Source: Dactylorhiza incarnata
Lineage: Eukaryota > Streptophyta > Magnoliopsida > Asparagales > Orchidaceae
Assembly (NCBI GenBank): GCA_033032865.1
Contig: JAWHQI010000013.1
Span: forward strand, 4,278,001-4,342,000
Direction: 5' to 3'
DNA: 64,000 nucleotides
The position numbers and the translations under genes are program-made. The notes beneath the pieces are model-generated. The model did not search any database and had not been told where the DNA came from. It worked only from the letters and a program-made list of their open reading frames with translations. Shown here piece after piece: positions 22,447-32,755 of the stretch. The first letter of the stretch is position 1. The number at the start of each line of letters is the position of its first letter.

Positions 22447-24321
22447 TTATACCACTACCGCCCTTTTTCCTACAAGAGTTTGAGGTGTGTCCAAATAAAT
22501 GACATTTGGCACACGATATAAAAGGGGATGAGACCCTTTTGAAGTTTTGGATAAACTCTTGTTGGAAAATGAGGTAACATTTGAATTTTTGAAATTATTA
22601 ATAACAGAATTAGTGTTTTTGGAATTACAGCTAACGCCAGCGTTAGTGGTTAATTCCTGGCGATAGTTTCCAGAGCTATATCCAAGACCATATTTGGCAC
22701 TTTCATGGCATTGGTGGGCCAAGATCATGTCCAGAGATCTTTGCCCAACTCCAAACTTCTGAATAGCCAAATTTAAATCAAGAATACGAGCTTTGAGAGA
22801 GGTGTTTTCCATTACCAACACAACGCACCGATTCGCAAAACTCTTGTTTCCATCCTCTATTTGAGAAAGAGAGGTTTTTAAAGTTCTTTCCAAATCCACC
22901 TTCTCCTTAGTAAGAAGTTCAATAGTGGAGTGGGATTTAGAAAGAGCTTCTTCAAGTTCTTTCACTCTTGCCAAGGAATGATTGCACTCTTGGCAAGATA
23001 CCTTTTCTTTCCCCAATTGCTTAGATAATTTTTTGTTTTACTTTAACAAAAGTTTATTTTCAGAATTTAGAAGATCAATATCTTTTAAACTTTTTTCAAA
23101 GAATTTGCAAGTTTGTAAATACTCAATATATAAATCATCATAAGAAGTAGGGAGAGTTACCTCAGTGTCGCTTTGGACACTGCTTTCATCCTCGGATGTC
23201 TTGTCACCTTTTCCCACAAGGCACATATTTGCCTCTTCTTCATCGCTAGTGGATGAGCCGCTTGAATCCTCGGAGGAGGAGTCATCCCATGCAGCCGCTT
23301 TTAGGGCCTTCTTCTTCTCTTTTCCCTTGTGCCCTTTTTCATTACTCTCTTTCAGATATTTTGGGCACTTGCTCCGAATATGCCAGGTCTTTCTACAATG
23401 GTAGCACTCCGGTGGTGGTCGTTCATCATCGTCCTCATCGCTACCTTTCTCTTTCTTTGATGAAGATCCCATTTTGATGAAATATTTCCGGAAGGTGTTT
23501 CTCCTTTCCGGATTCTTCATGAACCTTTTGAAGTTCTTCACAAAAAGGCTATCCTCGTCCTCTTCATCATCATCTCCATTTGCCTCCTTTTTTGACTTTA
23601 AGGCCAAACTCTTCTTCTTTGGCTCCAAGTTGTACTCTTGTTGTTGAATTTTGAGTTCAACCTCATGGGTCTTTAGGTTCCCAATGAGGCTCTCAATTTG
23701 GAGCTTCTTCAAATCGTGTGACTCCGAGATAGCCATCACCTTTGGATTGAACTTTGGAGGGAGAGACCTTAAAATTTTTCTCACCAAGTCGTCGTTGGAG
23801 AGCACATTTCCAAGTACTTTTGAGTCATTTACGATCTTGGTGAACCTTGTGTACATTGAATCTACGTCTTCATCTGCCTCCATCCGAAATTTCTCATACT
23901 CGGATTCAAGTTGGAAGAGCTTTGAATCCTTAACCTGCGAAGTACCTTCATGAGTAATTTCTAGTAAATGCCATATAACATAAGTTGTTTTGCAAGCACA
24001 AGTTCTATTAAATTTCGTTCTATCCAAAACACAAAATAACACATTCATTGCTTTAGCGTTATTCTTACATCCGAACTTATCATTGTCATCCCATCTATCT
24101 CTAGGTTTTTCCATAGTGACTTCTCCAACAACAAATGTTGGTGGAGAATAACTTTGTTCCACCATACCCCAAACGTCATTATCTAACACAGTTAAAAAAC
24201 AACGCATTCTAGTTTTCCAGTAATTATAATCAGTTTCGGTAAATAGTGGAGGTATACTAATCCCTTGACACTCAGCGAAAGCATGATCATTATGCACCAT
24301 TATTCCCAGCTGTGAAACCAT
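22447..24321 (-). pseudogene. gag: A1 gag
   Basis: The start is taken at MVSQLGIM (ATG 24321-24319) because the longer reading frame runs back through the PBS. Capsid (PPLFTETDYNYWKTRM, then KAMNVLFCVLDRTKFNR) leads to the zinc knuckle CYHCRKTWHIRSKC; Trp replaces the Gly before His found in A2. An acidic Ser-rich linker follows. A TAA at 23038-23040 interrupts, and the same frame continues with a coiled coil (CNHSLARVKELEEALSKSHS) and a late segment. In that segment the A tag is translated (TTNAGVSC, 22628-22662). The second knuckle kept in A2 (CAKCHLFGHTSNSC) is lost here by a frameshift near 22530. A stop at 22371-22373 separates gag from protease. Confidence 0.82.
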
Positions 24322-24335
24322 TTTGGAATAACCTA

Positions 24336-24347
24336 GCTCTGATATCA
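24336..24347 (-). other. Primer-binding site of A1 (tRNA-iMet)
   Basis: The minus strand reads TGATATCAGAGC, one change from the consensus that A2 keeps intact at 37445-37456. Confidence 0.85.
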
Positions 24348-24349
24348 AG

Positions 24350-25746
24350 TGTTAGATCTGATGGCGCCCTTAGAGGGGGGTGAATAAGGGGTTTACTATT
24401 ATTGAAATAAACTTACAGATTTTAACAAAACAGAAAAACTTTTTTTGCTCTGTTGCTAACGCCTGGCGTTACGAGTCAACGCTGGCGTTAACTCTCCAGA
24501 AAAAAATAGTTTTGTAGAAATATTCAAAATGATTTTCTTTATGAAATACAATTCAGGAAAAATTAGATATACTGAAAAAGAATTTTATATTTCACAAAAA
24601 TGATTACAAGGATAATATTTCAATAATGCTTGAAATAGGAGGCGACAACTTGAAAAATCTTTTTTTGTTCCTTCATCGGTCCTTCTCCCAAGGACCGGTT
24701 GGTTATAGCCTATCTATCACCAGATATGGCCTCTAGCCACACCCTAGATCTACCCTTGACCTAGTCGCCACGCACAAGGCGGCGAATTACCCCCTAAGCC
24801 GCATAAGGACCTAGTCGCCACACGCAAGGCGGCGAATTTACTACCGTTACAAGAAAATATAAAAGGATAAAGATAAAAATTAGAACAAATGACTCCCTAG
24901 AATGAAAGAGCACTGAAGGAGATGTTGAAGATACGCCATGACCACGTTGGAGTTGAAGCGAGCGTCCTTCTTCAAATTTGTCGTTGGAAATCTCCTTCTC
25001 ACTCTTGTTCCTCAAAGTTGTTGTTGGGAGTTCTCTCTGAATTTCTGAATGAAATGCTCTCTCAGATCTCTGGAATGAAGGCTTCAATGCATCTAGTCCT
25101 TCAGCAAACGAAATCAGATCTTTAAATAGAAACTGGAGCTAACGCGTGGTGTTAAAGGTTAACGCCAGCGTTAGTGAACGTGTACGGCAGTTGCTGAGAT
25201 CGTGCATAGCGTCGGGAGCATGGCAGAACCAAATTTCATCGAACGAAACTCATTTCATCGAACGCGCCTTCATCGAATGGAATCCCATTTCGTCAACCGC
25301 AACCGTCAGGATCGTGTCAGAAACCAATTTCGTCGAGCGCATGCTCATTTCGTCAAACAAAACTCATAGTTCATCGAACGCAGTTTGTCAAGCGCAATTT
25401 CATCGAGCGCAGGCTCATTTCGTCGAACAGAACTCCAAGTTCGTTGAACACAGCTTGTCGAGCGCAATTTCGTCGAGCGCAGGCAATTTCGTTGAACGAA
25501 ACTCCAAGTTCGTCGAACGCAGGTTTGTCGACCGCAACTCGGCGGCATTCCTCCTCTTGTTAATGCTGGGCATTAACAACTAACGTGAGCGTTAGCTCTC
25601 TTTCCAGAGAATCATCATCAATCAGCATCCTATTCATAGGGTTATATAACTATTAGTACATGCATACTATAAACACAAGCAAGATCAAATACATAGTGTG
25701 ATTTGTTATTTCTCAAACTAAGAGAAGTGGAACACAAGCTCCAACA
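24350..25746 (-). repeat. 5' LTR of A1 (1397 bp)
   Basis: Same ends as 17361-18741. Same length as the A2 5' LTR (37459-38855) and closer to it than to its own partner, as expected if the A2 copy arose by duplication of this side. Confidence 0.92.
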
Positions 25747-27697
25747 ATTTTGACCGCAGTCTTCAGAAACAATTGGTTTCTACAGATGTTACGTTCTTTG
25801 AAAATACATCCTATTTCTCCATAGATTCCTCTGTCACTCTGACTGATATACCAACTCTCTCACATATTCTCCCAATACCGGCTATCCCCATTGACGATAC
25901 ACCATCTCCTCTACCACCACCCTCATACCACTCTGCGCCCTTGGAATCTCCTCCTTCCCCTCCACGGCCGCCTCTCCCAGCTCTCGGGCCAGCACTCTCT
26001 GCAATGGATACACTGGATGTTGATGAACAAGCCGACTTGGATGTTCCCATTGCCCATCGCAAAGGAGTTCGGACATGTACCCAACATTCAATTAATGATG
26101 TGGTTTCCTATGCTCATCTTACGCCTTCTTGCAGGAATTTTGCCTTGGCTATCTCTACCACTGCCACTCCACGCTCTTACCACGAAGCTCTTACCATTCC
26201 TCAGTGGAAGGCAGCCATGGATGAAGAAATGGCGACCCTCACTGAGAGAGGTACTTGGACGCTTGTTCTGATTCCTCAAGGAACAGATATAGTTGGTTGT
26301 CGATGGGTCTTTGTTGTGAAGTTCCATCCAGATGGTCATGTGGATTGTTACAAGGCTCGTCTTGTTGCTAGAGGCTTCACTCAGACGTATGGCATCGACT
26401 TTTTTGACACCTTCTCTCCCCTAGCTCGCATCAGCACTATCTGGGTTCTCTTCTCCGTAGCCGTCAACAAAGGATGTCTCATGTCTCAACTCGACGTCAA
26501 AAATGCTTTCTTATATGGAGATCTTCAAGAAGATGTGTATATGGAGCAACCTCCTGGGTATGTTGCTCGGGGGGAGACACGTGTATGCAAGTTGCGGAAA
26601 GCTATCTATGGCCTAAAACAAAGTCTTCGGGCATGGTTTGAAAAACTCAGTAGCATTGTCGCCATCATTGGCTTTACAAGAAGTTCTGCAGATCACTCAC
26701 TCTTCATTCGCAAAACCTCCCAGGGACTGGTGGTTCTTGTCATTTATGTTGATGACATTCTCTTCATAGGTGATGATCAAACTGGAATTGCGTTAACAAA
26801 GAATCATCTCGGTCAACACTTTGTCACCAAAGATATGGGCTCTCCAAAGTATTTTCTGGGAATAGAGATTTCACGAAAACATAACTCAGTGGTTCTCTCA
26901 CAACGCAAGTATGCTCTTGACCTTCTACAAGAGACCGGCTTGACTAGGCCCAAACCTGCTTGATGTCCCATGGCTGTTGGTGAAGACAAAACATGGCAAG
27001 TTGATTCACTACCTCTGTCAGATGTTACAGGATACAGACGTCTAGCAGGCAAACTCATCTATCTTACAGTAACCAGACCAGACATCTCATATGTTGTAGG
27101 AAAGGTTAGCCAATTCATGCAAGCTCCTAGAGAATGTCATCTACAATTTACTCTAAGAATATTAGAGTATGTTAAAGGGGATCTAGGAAAAGGGCTTCTT
27201 TTTCATAACAATAATCATCTAAAGATTGAGGCCTACTCAGATTCCAGCTATGCAGACAATAAAGATGATCGCAAGTCTACTTCTGGATTTTGCACCTTTG
27301 TTGGGGGAAATCTCATGAGCTGGAAGAGCAAGAAACAATCAGTTGTCTCCAGGTCAAGTGCTGAAGCTGAGTATCAGAGCATGGCGTCTACAACTTGTGG
27401 ACTTAAGTGGCTAAGAGCTCTCATGTTGGACTTAGGAGAAGTTTACAACCATCCGCTGACAATGTTCTGTGACAATAAAGCTGTCATATACATATCTAAG
27501 AATCCGGTGTTCGACGAGAGAACAAAACACATTGAAGTCGATTGCCATTTTATCAGAGAAGAAGTATTAAAGAAATAAATTTGTACCACATTCATCACAT
27601 CTGACAATGAGCTAGCAGATATCTTCACCAAGCCTGTATCTGCTTCTATTTCAAGCATTTGTGGCAAGCTGGGCATGATTGAAATATATGCTCCAGC
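25747..27697 (+). pseudogene. pol: C1 reverse transcriptase and RNase H
   Basis: C1 resumes after A1. RT motifs in order: WKAAMDEEMATLTERGTW, VGCRWVF, YKARLVARGFTQTYGIDF, LDVKNAFLYGDLQEDVYM, IYGLKQS and the catalytic VIYVDDILF. An in-frame TGA (26961-26963) replaces the CGA present in C2, a CpG transition. The frame continues into RNase H (SDSSYADNKDDRKSTSGF, SSAEAEYQSMASTTC, CDNKAVIYISKNP, KHIEVDCHFIREEV), a TAA at about 27576, then ELADIFTKPV. It ends just before the PPT. It was probably coding until a few substitutions ago. Confidence 0.88.
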
Positions 27698-27708
27698 TTG
27701 AGGGGGAT
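27698..27708 (+). other. Polypurine tract of C1
   Basis: TTGAGGGGGAT immediately before the 3' LTR. Confidence 0.85.
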
Positions 27709-28167
27709 TGTTGAAGTATGGTGACCGGGCGGTCTGAATTGTTGGAGACCGGGCGGTCTAAATGGTTGGAGACCGTGCGGTCTGAAGGCTGTAGGCTTGG
27801 CGTGTTGAAATATGAAGATATGCGGTCTGCATTCTTGAGACCGACAATCTGAAGGCTGGTGGCGTGGCGGTCTAGCCCTGTTCCCTGGCGGTTTGTCTTT
27901 GACAGACCACTTATTCTCTGAAGGGTTCTGGATAGTGGTCTCCTTTCTCAGACCCCATGATCTCGGCGGACTCGGCGGTCTCCCTGTGCCTGACCGCTCA
28001 GTTCTGTGGTTCGTCCTGTATAGTGTTTTGTCCCACATTATTTATTTGTAATCTCTTCTCTCTCCTCCATTCTATATAAAGGAGGTCATACCTTTGTAAT
28101 ACTTAAGTTTTGTGGAAATAAAAATTGTAATTTCTCCTCTTCCGGTCTTATTTTTTCTGTTCGCACA
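27709..28167 (+). repeat. 3' LTR of C1 (459 bp)
   Basis: Keeps more intact GACCG..CGGTC units than the 5' LTR. It differs from the C2 3' LTR at about 13 sites (about 3%) against about 40 from its own 5' LTR. That is the pattern expected of a duplication younger than the C insertion. Confidence 0.92.
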
Positions 28168-30305
28168 GAAAACATTGGCAATATCTGATTTCAGATCTTC
28201 CTTGTTCCTGTCAGCTTCCTCATTCAACTGCAAAGCAGTGGAGTATACATATTCTTGGATGTGATTGGAGGATTTCTCAATCACCTCATCTGTCTTGCTG
28301 ACATATTTCTTTACATAGGACATATCCTTTTCAGAGACTTGGAGGTGTTTGTCCATTGATTTGATAATTATATTTTGAGAGACCACAGATTTTTCTGTCA
28401 GATCAAACCACTTTGTCATTTGTTTGTTCAGGATGGCGGTGTCTTCCTTGATTTCCTTGACCTCAGCCATAACTTCATATTTGACATTGAGGATGGACTG
28501 ATCAATGTATGCTTTAACTATAGAAGTTGACTAATCTACATAGTCCTTCATAGAAGTGAGATGAGTCTCTAACATAACCTGAATAGCATTTAGAATGCTC
28601 TGATTGGACTATGAGGAAGTGGAGGGTTGTTGATCAACACTAATGGGGTCAGGGAGCCTTTGTGGACTTGGAGGAGGGACCACTTGAGGTATAATTTGCA
28701 CTCCAGCTGCAGGCAGCACCTGATCTGGATGAATGTTGTCCCTTTGGTCAGGAGCATCCACCTTTTCAGCAAAGGAAGCAAGATCATCAATATGATCAGG
28801 GTGCACTCCATCATTATCCTCATAATCAATATCATCATTAGCATTATCTGGTTCCTCCCCCTCGGATGGAGCATCTCTATCAGATGATTCCAGGAAAGCT
28901 GGGACAAGTAGGTGAAGTTAGATTGAGAGATTTAGCATTAGTAAAGATGGATTAGTAACTCTTACCAAGGACTTCATCTTTACCAGTTGATGGCTCTTTC
29001 AGCTTCTCCCCCTCAGATAGGGCATCAGATTTTTGTTGTGGTGGTAAATCCCAGGGAGTTGGGGAGTCATCAATGTTATGTGAAATTCTTCTTTCAAGAT
29101 CTAGTATGATTGTATCAAGCTTACTTTGTAAGTCCTTAGGAGAAGGAACTTTGTCCTTATCAGTCTTGTCTCCTTCATACTCATCTTTGTCACTGGTAAC
29201 ATTCATAGGAGATGGTTCTTGTTGATGCACCCCCTCAAATGGAGCATCCACTTGGCCTTGAGGAGCTGTGGTCCATATTTTTAAGAGTCATTAGAGATTA
29301 ACTAGTAGATTGGTTATGATTAGACAACATTATCAGTAATGTTGAGTTTAAGATTTAATTAACAGGTGTGTTATCTATTTCCATGTCTTGTGGATGGATA
29401 GGGTCAGTAGGAATGTCATCCAGTGGAGCACCCTTGTCAGGAATATTGTATGATCCAATATCAATATCAGCATTTTCATTCTTATCTGAGTGGTCTGACT
29501 CAGAGCTTGACATGATCAATCTTAGCTTCTTTGCTGATTTAGCTTTCTTTGTTGATTTAGCTTTCTTTTTCCCTTTCTCCTTTGCCTCAGTGGGCTAGCT
29601 CATGGGAAGCACCCTGGTGAATCTATCTAATGTCTTTATATCCATCCTTTTCAGGTAATGGATATTTGATCCTTTTAATCCCTTAAACTTCTCAGGATGG
29701 GTCTGGATCAGATATAGGGATAGAATTCTACTCATATTTGGTGATTGCAGACATTCCTTCAGTCTCTGAAATATGACTTCTCCCCAGGAAGTTCTCTTTG
29801 TCAGAATGATCATTGTCATAATGTCAAACATGGATTGAGAGATGGTATCATAAGACCATGGCTTGCAGAGAAGTGCTTTGCCCACTATATCTGACAATAG
29901 TTTTCCTCTTTGATTGAAGAATTTTCTCTTTAATGAGCCAATTTTGGCATCACTATACTCAGTCCATTTCAAAGCTTGCTTCTTATCCTTGTCAGAAACC
30001 TCTTCCTCCTCATCCTTGTTGCTTGAGGGTATGTTGAGAGCTTGTTCAATTCTTGCTGAGGAGATTTTTCACTCTTTCTCCTCCTATTTTAGATTTTAAG
30101 GTGGACTGGAAGAAGATAACTTGGCATTACTGAACCATTCTAGAACTTCGGTTCTGAGAATGACAGAAGGTTCAGAAAGAGTATATTCCAGCCCTTGTGC
30201 TTCTAGGAGTTGAATCACTCCTTTTATGTCTTCTGGAGCATGGGCAAATCCATTTCTCACTATCTCATACCCCTCCAGAAGGTCCTTTGAACTCTTGGGT
30301 GCCAT
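28168..30305 (-). pseudogene. D1 third ORF, N-terminal part, with intron-like breaks
   Basis: Starts MAPKSSKDLLEGYEIV at 30305, the same start as D2 (63507). The next block (KIGGERVKISSARIEQALNI, then FNQRGKLLSDIVGKALLC, FDIMTMI and LSLYLIQTHPEKFKGLKG) resembles, from memory, the putative plant transposon protein domain found in many plant retroelement extra ORFs. A frameshift near 30110, shared with D2, precedes it. Lys/Ser-rich and acidic linkers follow. Two frame breaks coincide with GT...AG segments (67 bp at 28899-28965, and about 106 bp near 29250-29360) and rejoin in frame if spliced. In D1 the first donor is TT instead of GT. Then come stops near 28612 and a long coiled coil (MAEVKEIKEDTAIL, then LNEEADRNKEDLKSDIA), ending at the C1 insertion. 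The gene resumes at 5103. Uninterrupted length would be near 960 residues. Confidence 0.65.
28899..28965 (-). other. Candidate spliceosomal intron in D1 ORF3 (67 bp)
   Basis: The minus strand begins CCTTG|GTAAGAG, has TACTAAT- and GCTAAAT-like branch sequences and ends ACTTGTCCCAG|CTTTCC. Removing it joins KDEVL to AFLESSD in frame. Conserved in D2 (62102-62168). Confidence 0.55.
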
Positions 30306-30821
30306 TGTTGTTGTAGAAGAATGTGCTGGGACGGAAGAGAATGTGATTCTTCTCGGCGGATAGAAGGAAGAGTTGTGTATCTTTCATTAATCAATGATTG
30401 TCTATTTATATGGCTTAAGTCTATGTCATGATTAGCCCTAGTAATTAGAATTAGGTGAACTAATAGTTGCAAGTAGAATTATGTCAATTTAGGTTGCATT
30501 TAGACAAACTATAATGGGACCATCCCGTCTCAGCGGAACTGCTGAGACGGTGACCTAACCGCTCGGACAGAGCACTGTCAACCGCTGGGACAGTTTAGCA
30601 GTCTCAGCGGATCAGCTGAGATTTTTCCCAGCTGTCTCAGCGGCTCAGCTAAAACAGTCTTGCCTATTTTAGCTAACCTTACTATCAAACCAATAGACCT
30701 TTTGAGATCTGATTGAGTTATGCCTTAACCATGTCACTAGGAGTATTGTTGTGACAACATTTTGAACCCTAACATAGCATGCTAAATATCATAGATGATT
30801 GAAAGAAGGAAATATTTTACA
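30306..30821 (-). other. D1 spacer between pol and ORF3 with dyad tags
   Basis: No ORF. At 30523-30665 lies the D tag, including a perfect 10-bp dyad (arms CCGTCTCAGC and GCTGAGACGG, 6-nt loop) and several CAGCGG..GCTGAG units. The rest is AT-rich leader of ORF3. Confidence 0.7.
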
Positions 30822-31109
30822 CTATTCAATATTTAACATTCCTAGTTCAATCTTGAAAGCATTAAACTTGGCCTCATCCAATGGCTTTGTAAAGATATCA
30901 GCAACTTGATTATCAGTGGGGACAAATTCAAGGCATATATCTTTACATTCAATATGTTCTCTTATAAAATGATGTCGGACATCTATATGTTTAGATCTAG
31001 AATGATGTACGGGATTGTTTGTGAGATCTATAGCGCTCTTGTTGTCACACTTTAATTCTATGTTATTTAGATGAACACCAAAGTCTTCTAACGTTTGGGT
31101 CATCCACAA
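30822..31109 (-). pseudogene. pol: Chimeric RNase H: A2 upstream half, D1 downstream half
   Basis: A 96-codon open stretch. The first part (MWMTQTLEDFGVHLNN through SKHIDVRHHFIR) is nearly identical to A1 (20612-20460). From EHIECKDICLEFVPTDNQ onward it is a different Copia pol that ends FKIELGMLNIE and is followed by the D spacer. The switch lies in the conserved HHFIR codons (about 30964-30984) and keeps the frame. I read it as the crossover of an ectopic recombination, not as a working gene; upstream the A2 RNase H is split by the solo LTR H. Confidence 0.85.
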
Positions 31110-31204
31110 GGCTTGTGCACAACAACTACCTAGTGCGATATATTCGGCCTCGGTGGTGGAGAGGGCAACAAAATTCTATTTCCTACTCGACCATGATATA
31201 AGTG

Positions 31205-32755
31205 TGATGGCGCAAATCTCACACACCGCTATAGGCGGTAGCTCGACTGCGGCACGAAACGGCAGTGTACCGATCGTTCAAGTAATATAAAGCGAGGAGT
31301 AATCCCCGAGTATCGAATCTCTCAAGGAACACAGTAAGGTGGAGTTTATTATCGAGGAAGGACTTGAGATTGAAGTCCTGCGAAAGGCGGAATGCGAATG
31401 AAAGGGCTTTGGGGGTTTGTCAATACTTAAAATAAATATTACCACTACTCCTATGCAATGCTGCTATGCAATGCTTCGATTGGTGAGATGGAGACTAGGC
31501 AGGCCTTGAGCGCGCTGCGTCGAAAGAGCGGATGGACGAGAAGGCAAGCGGAGTGAGGGTCGCGAGCACCTCTTCGTCAAGCACGCCACTAGCAATTGCT
31601 AGTGCGGCACCGATCGTGGCGGTGGAATGGAAAATGAAATAAAGCGCACCTCAATGACACAAATGAACAAAATAATTTCATAAACATGAAATAAGCAATA
31701 TTAGGCATGATTCATAGTGTTCATCATCAAGATAAAGAGAATACATCACACATAACCACAAAAATAGAGGAAAAAGGCAGGAGATACGACCGAATCTGGA
31801 GTCTCGTTGTAGATTTACGGTAGGAAGCACCGGGTTGTCAATCCGCATCCTAGCTCGGTCCCAACTGCGTCCGGGGTAGAAGAGGGCTGTCACACCTCCC
31901 AATGGACCCGTCTTCTCCAGCGATTTACAATCCGGCCACGTCTATTGCGGAGAACCTCTTCCTTAGCGGTCAAAGTGAGTGTAGGGACCCTTCCTTTAAG
32001 CCTTTGGATGATGGAGGAGGCCTAGGGGGTGAAAATCCCCTGAAAACGGCGAAAACGGCAGACTGAACGGAGCAGAGTTGCGTGATCCCGACCTAATTCG
32101 CGAACAGGTCAATAAATAGGCGCTGGATTAAACACTGCGCACGATCATTGGCGCACGACCAGTGGTCGTGTGCACTGGAATCCTGCGATCGTGCGCACTG
32201 CTTGGACAGAACCAGCAAGAGATGAAATTATAAAATAAAATGTTCGCACGACCAGTGGCGCACGACCGTTGATCGTGCGCACTAGCGTCGGTGGTCGTGC
32301 GCAATAGGTGAGACAGAACTCATAAAATTACTATTAAGTGCGCACGGACAGTGGCGCACGACCGGTGGTCGTGCGCACTGGAGTTGATGGTCGTGCGCAC
32401 TGCACCAGACAGAACTCGTAAAAAAGGGGTTAAGTGCGCACGATCAGTGGCGCACGACCGGTGGTCGTGCGCACTAGAACAAGTGATCGTGCGCAGTGTT
32501 CCTGTGCAGAATTGCACCGGAAACACTTGCGCGCCTCCTATTCCAGCACAAACACAGATCTAGCCACCGAAAGTGGCACTTAACAACATATGAGTACTAT
32601 GAAAGGAAATAAACACGAAAACACACCAAAGTGGGCCAAAATGTGCACCTAGCATGGGTTATCAATTATAAACTATAATAAGGCTAAAGTGCGTGATATT
32701 GACTAAATAATGGCCCGGATGAGTCCATGAAGGTGTATATAATCAGGACTCATCA
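31205..32755. mobile_element. Solo LTR H (1551 bp) in A2 RNase H
   Basis: Perfect TSD AAGTG (31200-31204 and 32756-32760); the element begins TGATG and ends CATCA. A1 shows the empty site. No PBS, PPT or coding sequence is visible, so it is a solo LTR of an otherwise absent family. The size and TGATGAGTCC edge suggest Gypsy, inference only; the minus strand is the likelier sense. It carries dyads with arms GCGCACGACC and GGTCGTGCGC at 32140-32500. Confidence 0.88.
32140..32500. repeat. Dyad tag array of H (GCGCACGAC..GTCGTGCGC)
   Basis: At least four units of GTGGCGCACGACC followed by TGGTCGTGCGCACT, separated by unrelated AT-rich spacers of similar length. The best unit has 10-bp arms around 3 nt. 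Confidence 0.8.

Larger units (their letters stand above)
17361..25746 (-). mobile_element. Element A1: Sirevirus-like Copia retrotransposon inserted in C1
   Basis: LTRs 17361-18741 (3') and 24350-25746 (5'), about 4-5% apart by eye. The flanks are GTTTT (17356-17360) and ATTTT (25747-25751), a TSD with one mutation. Removing A1 restores the C1 reading KGYCCF-DRSLQKQLVSTDVTFFE. PBS 24336-24347, gag 24321-22447, pol 22330-20322, then a 1.6-kb noncoding 3' region with several PPT-like tracts. The copy carries a 1056-bp in-frame pol deletion compared with A2. Confidence 0.93.
5104..28167 (+). mobile_element. Element C1: Copia retrotransposon with short LTRs, holding B and A1
   Basis: The LTRs are 5104-5562 and 27709-28167, each 459 bp and about 9% different by eye. 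The TSD is GAAAA on both sides. The PBS at 5563-5574 is TGGTATCAAAGC, one change from the iMet consensus. Removing B (6489-16096) and A1 (17361-25746) rejoins a standard gag-PR-IN-RT-RNase H order. It is the oldest insertion in D1 that can be dated by its LTRs. Internal stops and a shortened integrase make it non-autonomous. It is not of the Sirevirus type (LTRs too short, different gag and LTR ends); I do not assign a finer lineage. Confidence 0.92.
2555..30984 (-). mobile_element. Element D1: Sirevirus-like Copia retrotransposon, 3' part, split by C1
   Basis: Minus-strand element. In transcription order the window holds the end of pol (30822-about 30984), a spacer with dyad tags, a large third ORF (30305 down to 28168, resuming at 5103 down to 4172), a 3' UTR, the PPT and the 3' LTR (2555-3784). 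The C1 nest interrupts the third ORF at a GAAAA TSD (5099-5103 and 28168-28172). The 5 bp left of the LTR are TAGTT (2550-2554). The right end is not a natural terminus: at about 30964-30984 D pol is joined to A2 pol, so the rest of D pol, gag and its 5' LTR are missing here. Confidence 0.85.
20460..30984. repeat. Copy 1 of the tandem segmental duplication
   Basis: From the A1 RNase H to the D1 RNase H. Order (plus strand): A1 pol, gag, 5' LTR, then C1 RT-RH and 3' LTR, then D1 ORF3 and pol end. The same series, with the same A-in-C and C-in-D joints, restarts at 30964. Divergence is about 2-3% by eye. Confidence 0.85.

Noticed and set aside
28168..30305. First taken for a host gene fragment between retrotransposons
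   Set aside because: It continues at 4172-5103 across the C1 TSD, ends next to the D PPT and 3' LTR, and follows D pol on the same strand, so it belongs to element D.
31205..32755. DNA transposon or MITE
   Set aside because: Ends are TG...CA with a 5-bp TSD and only 5 bp of terminal inversion, as for an LTR; the internal dyads are not terminal.
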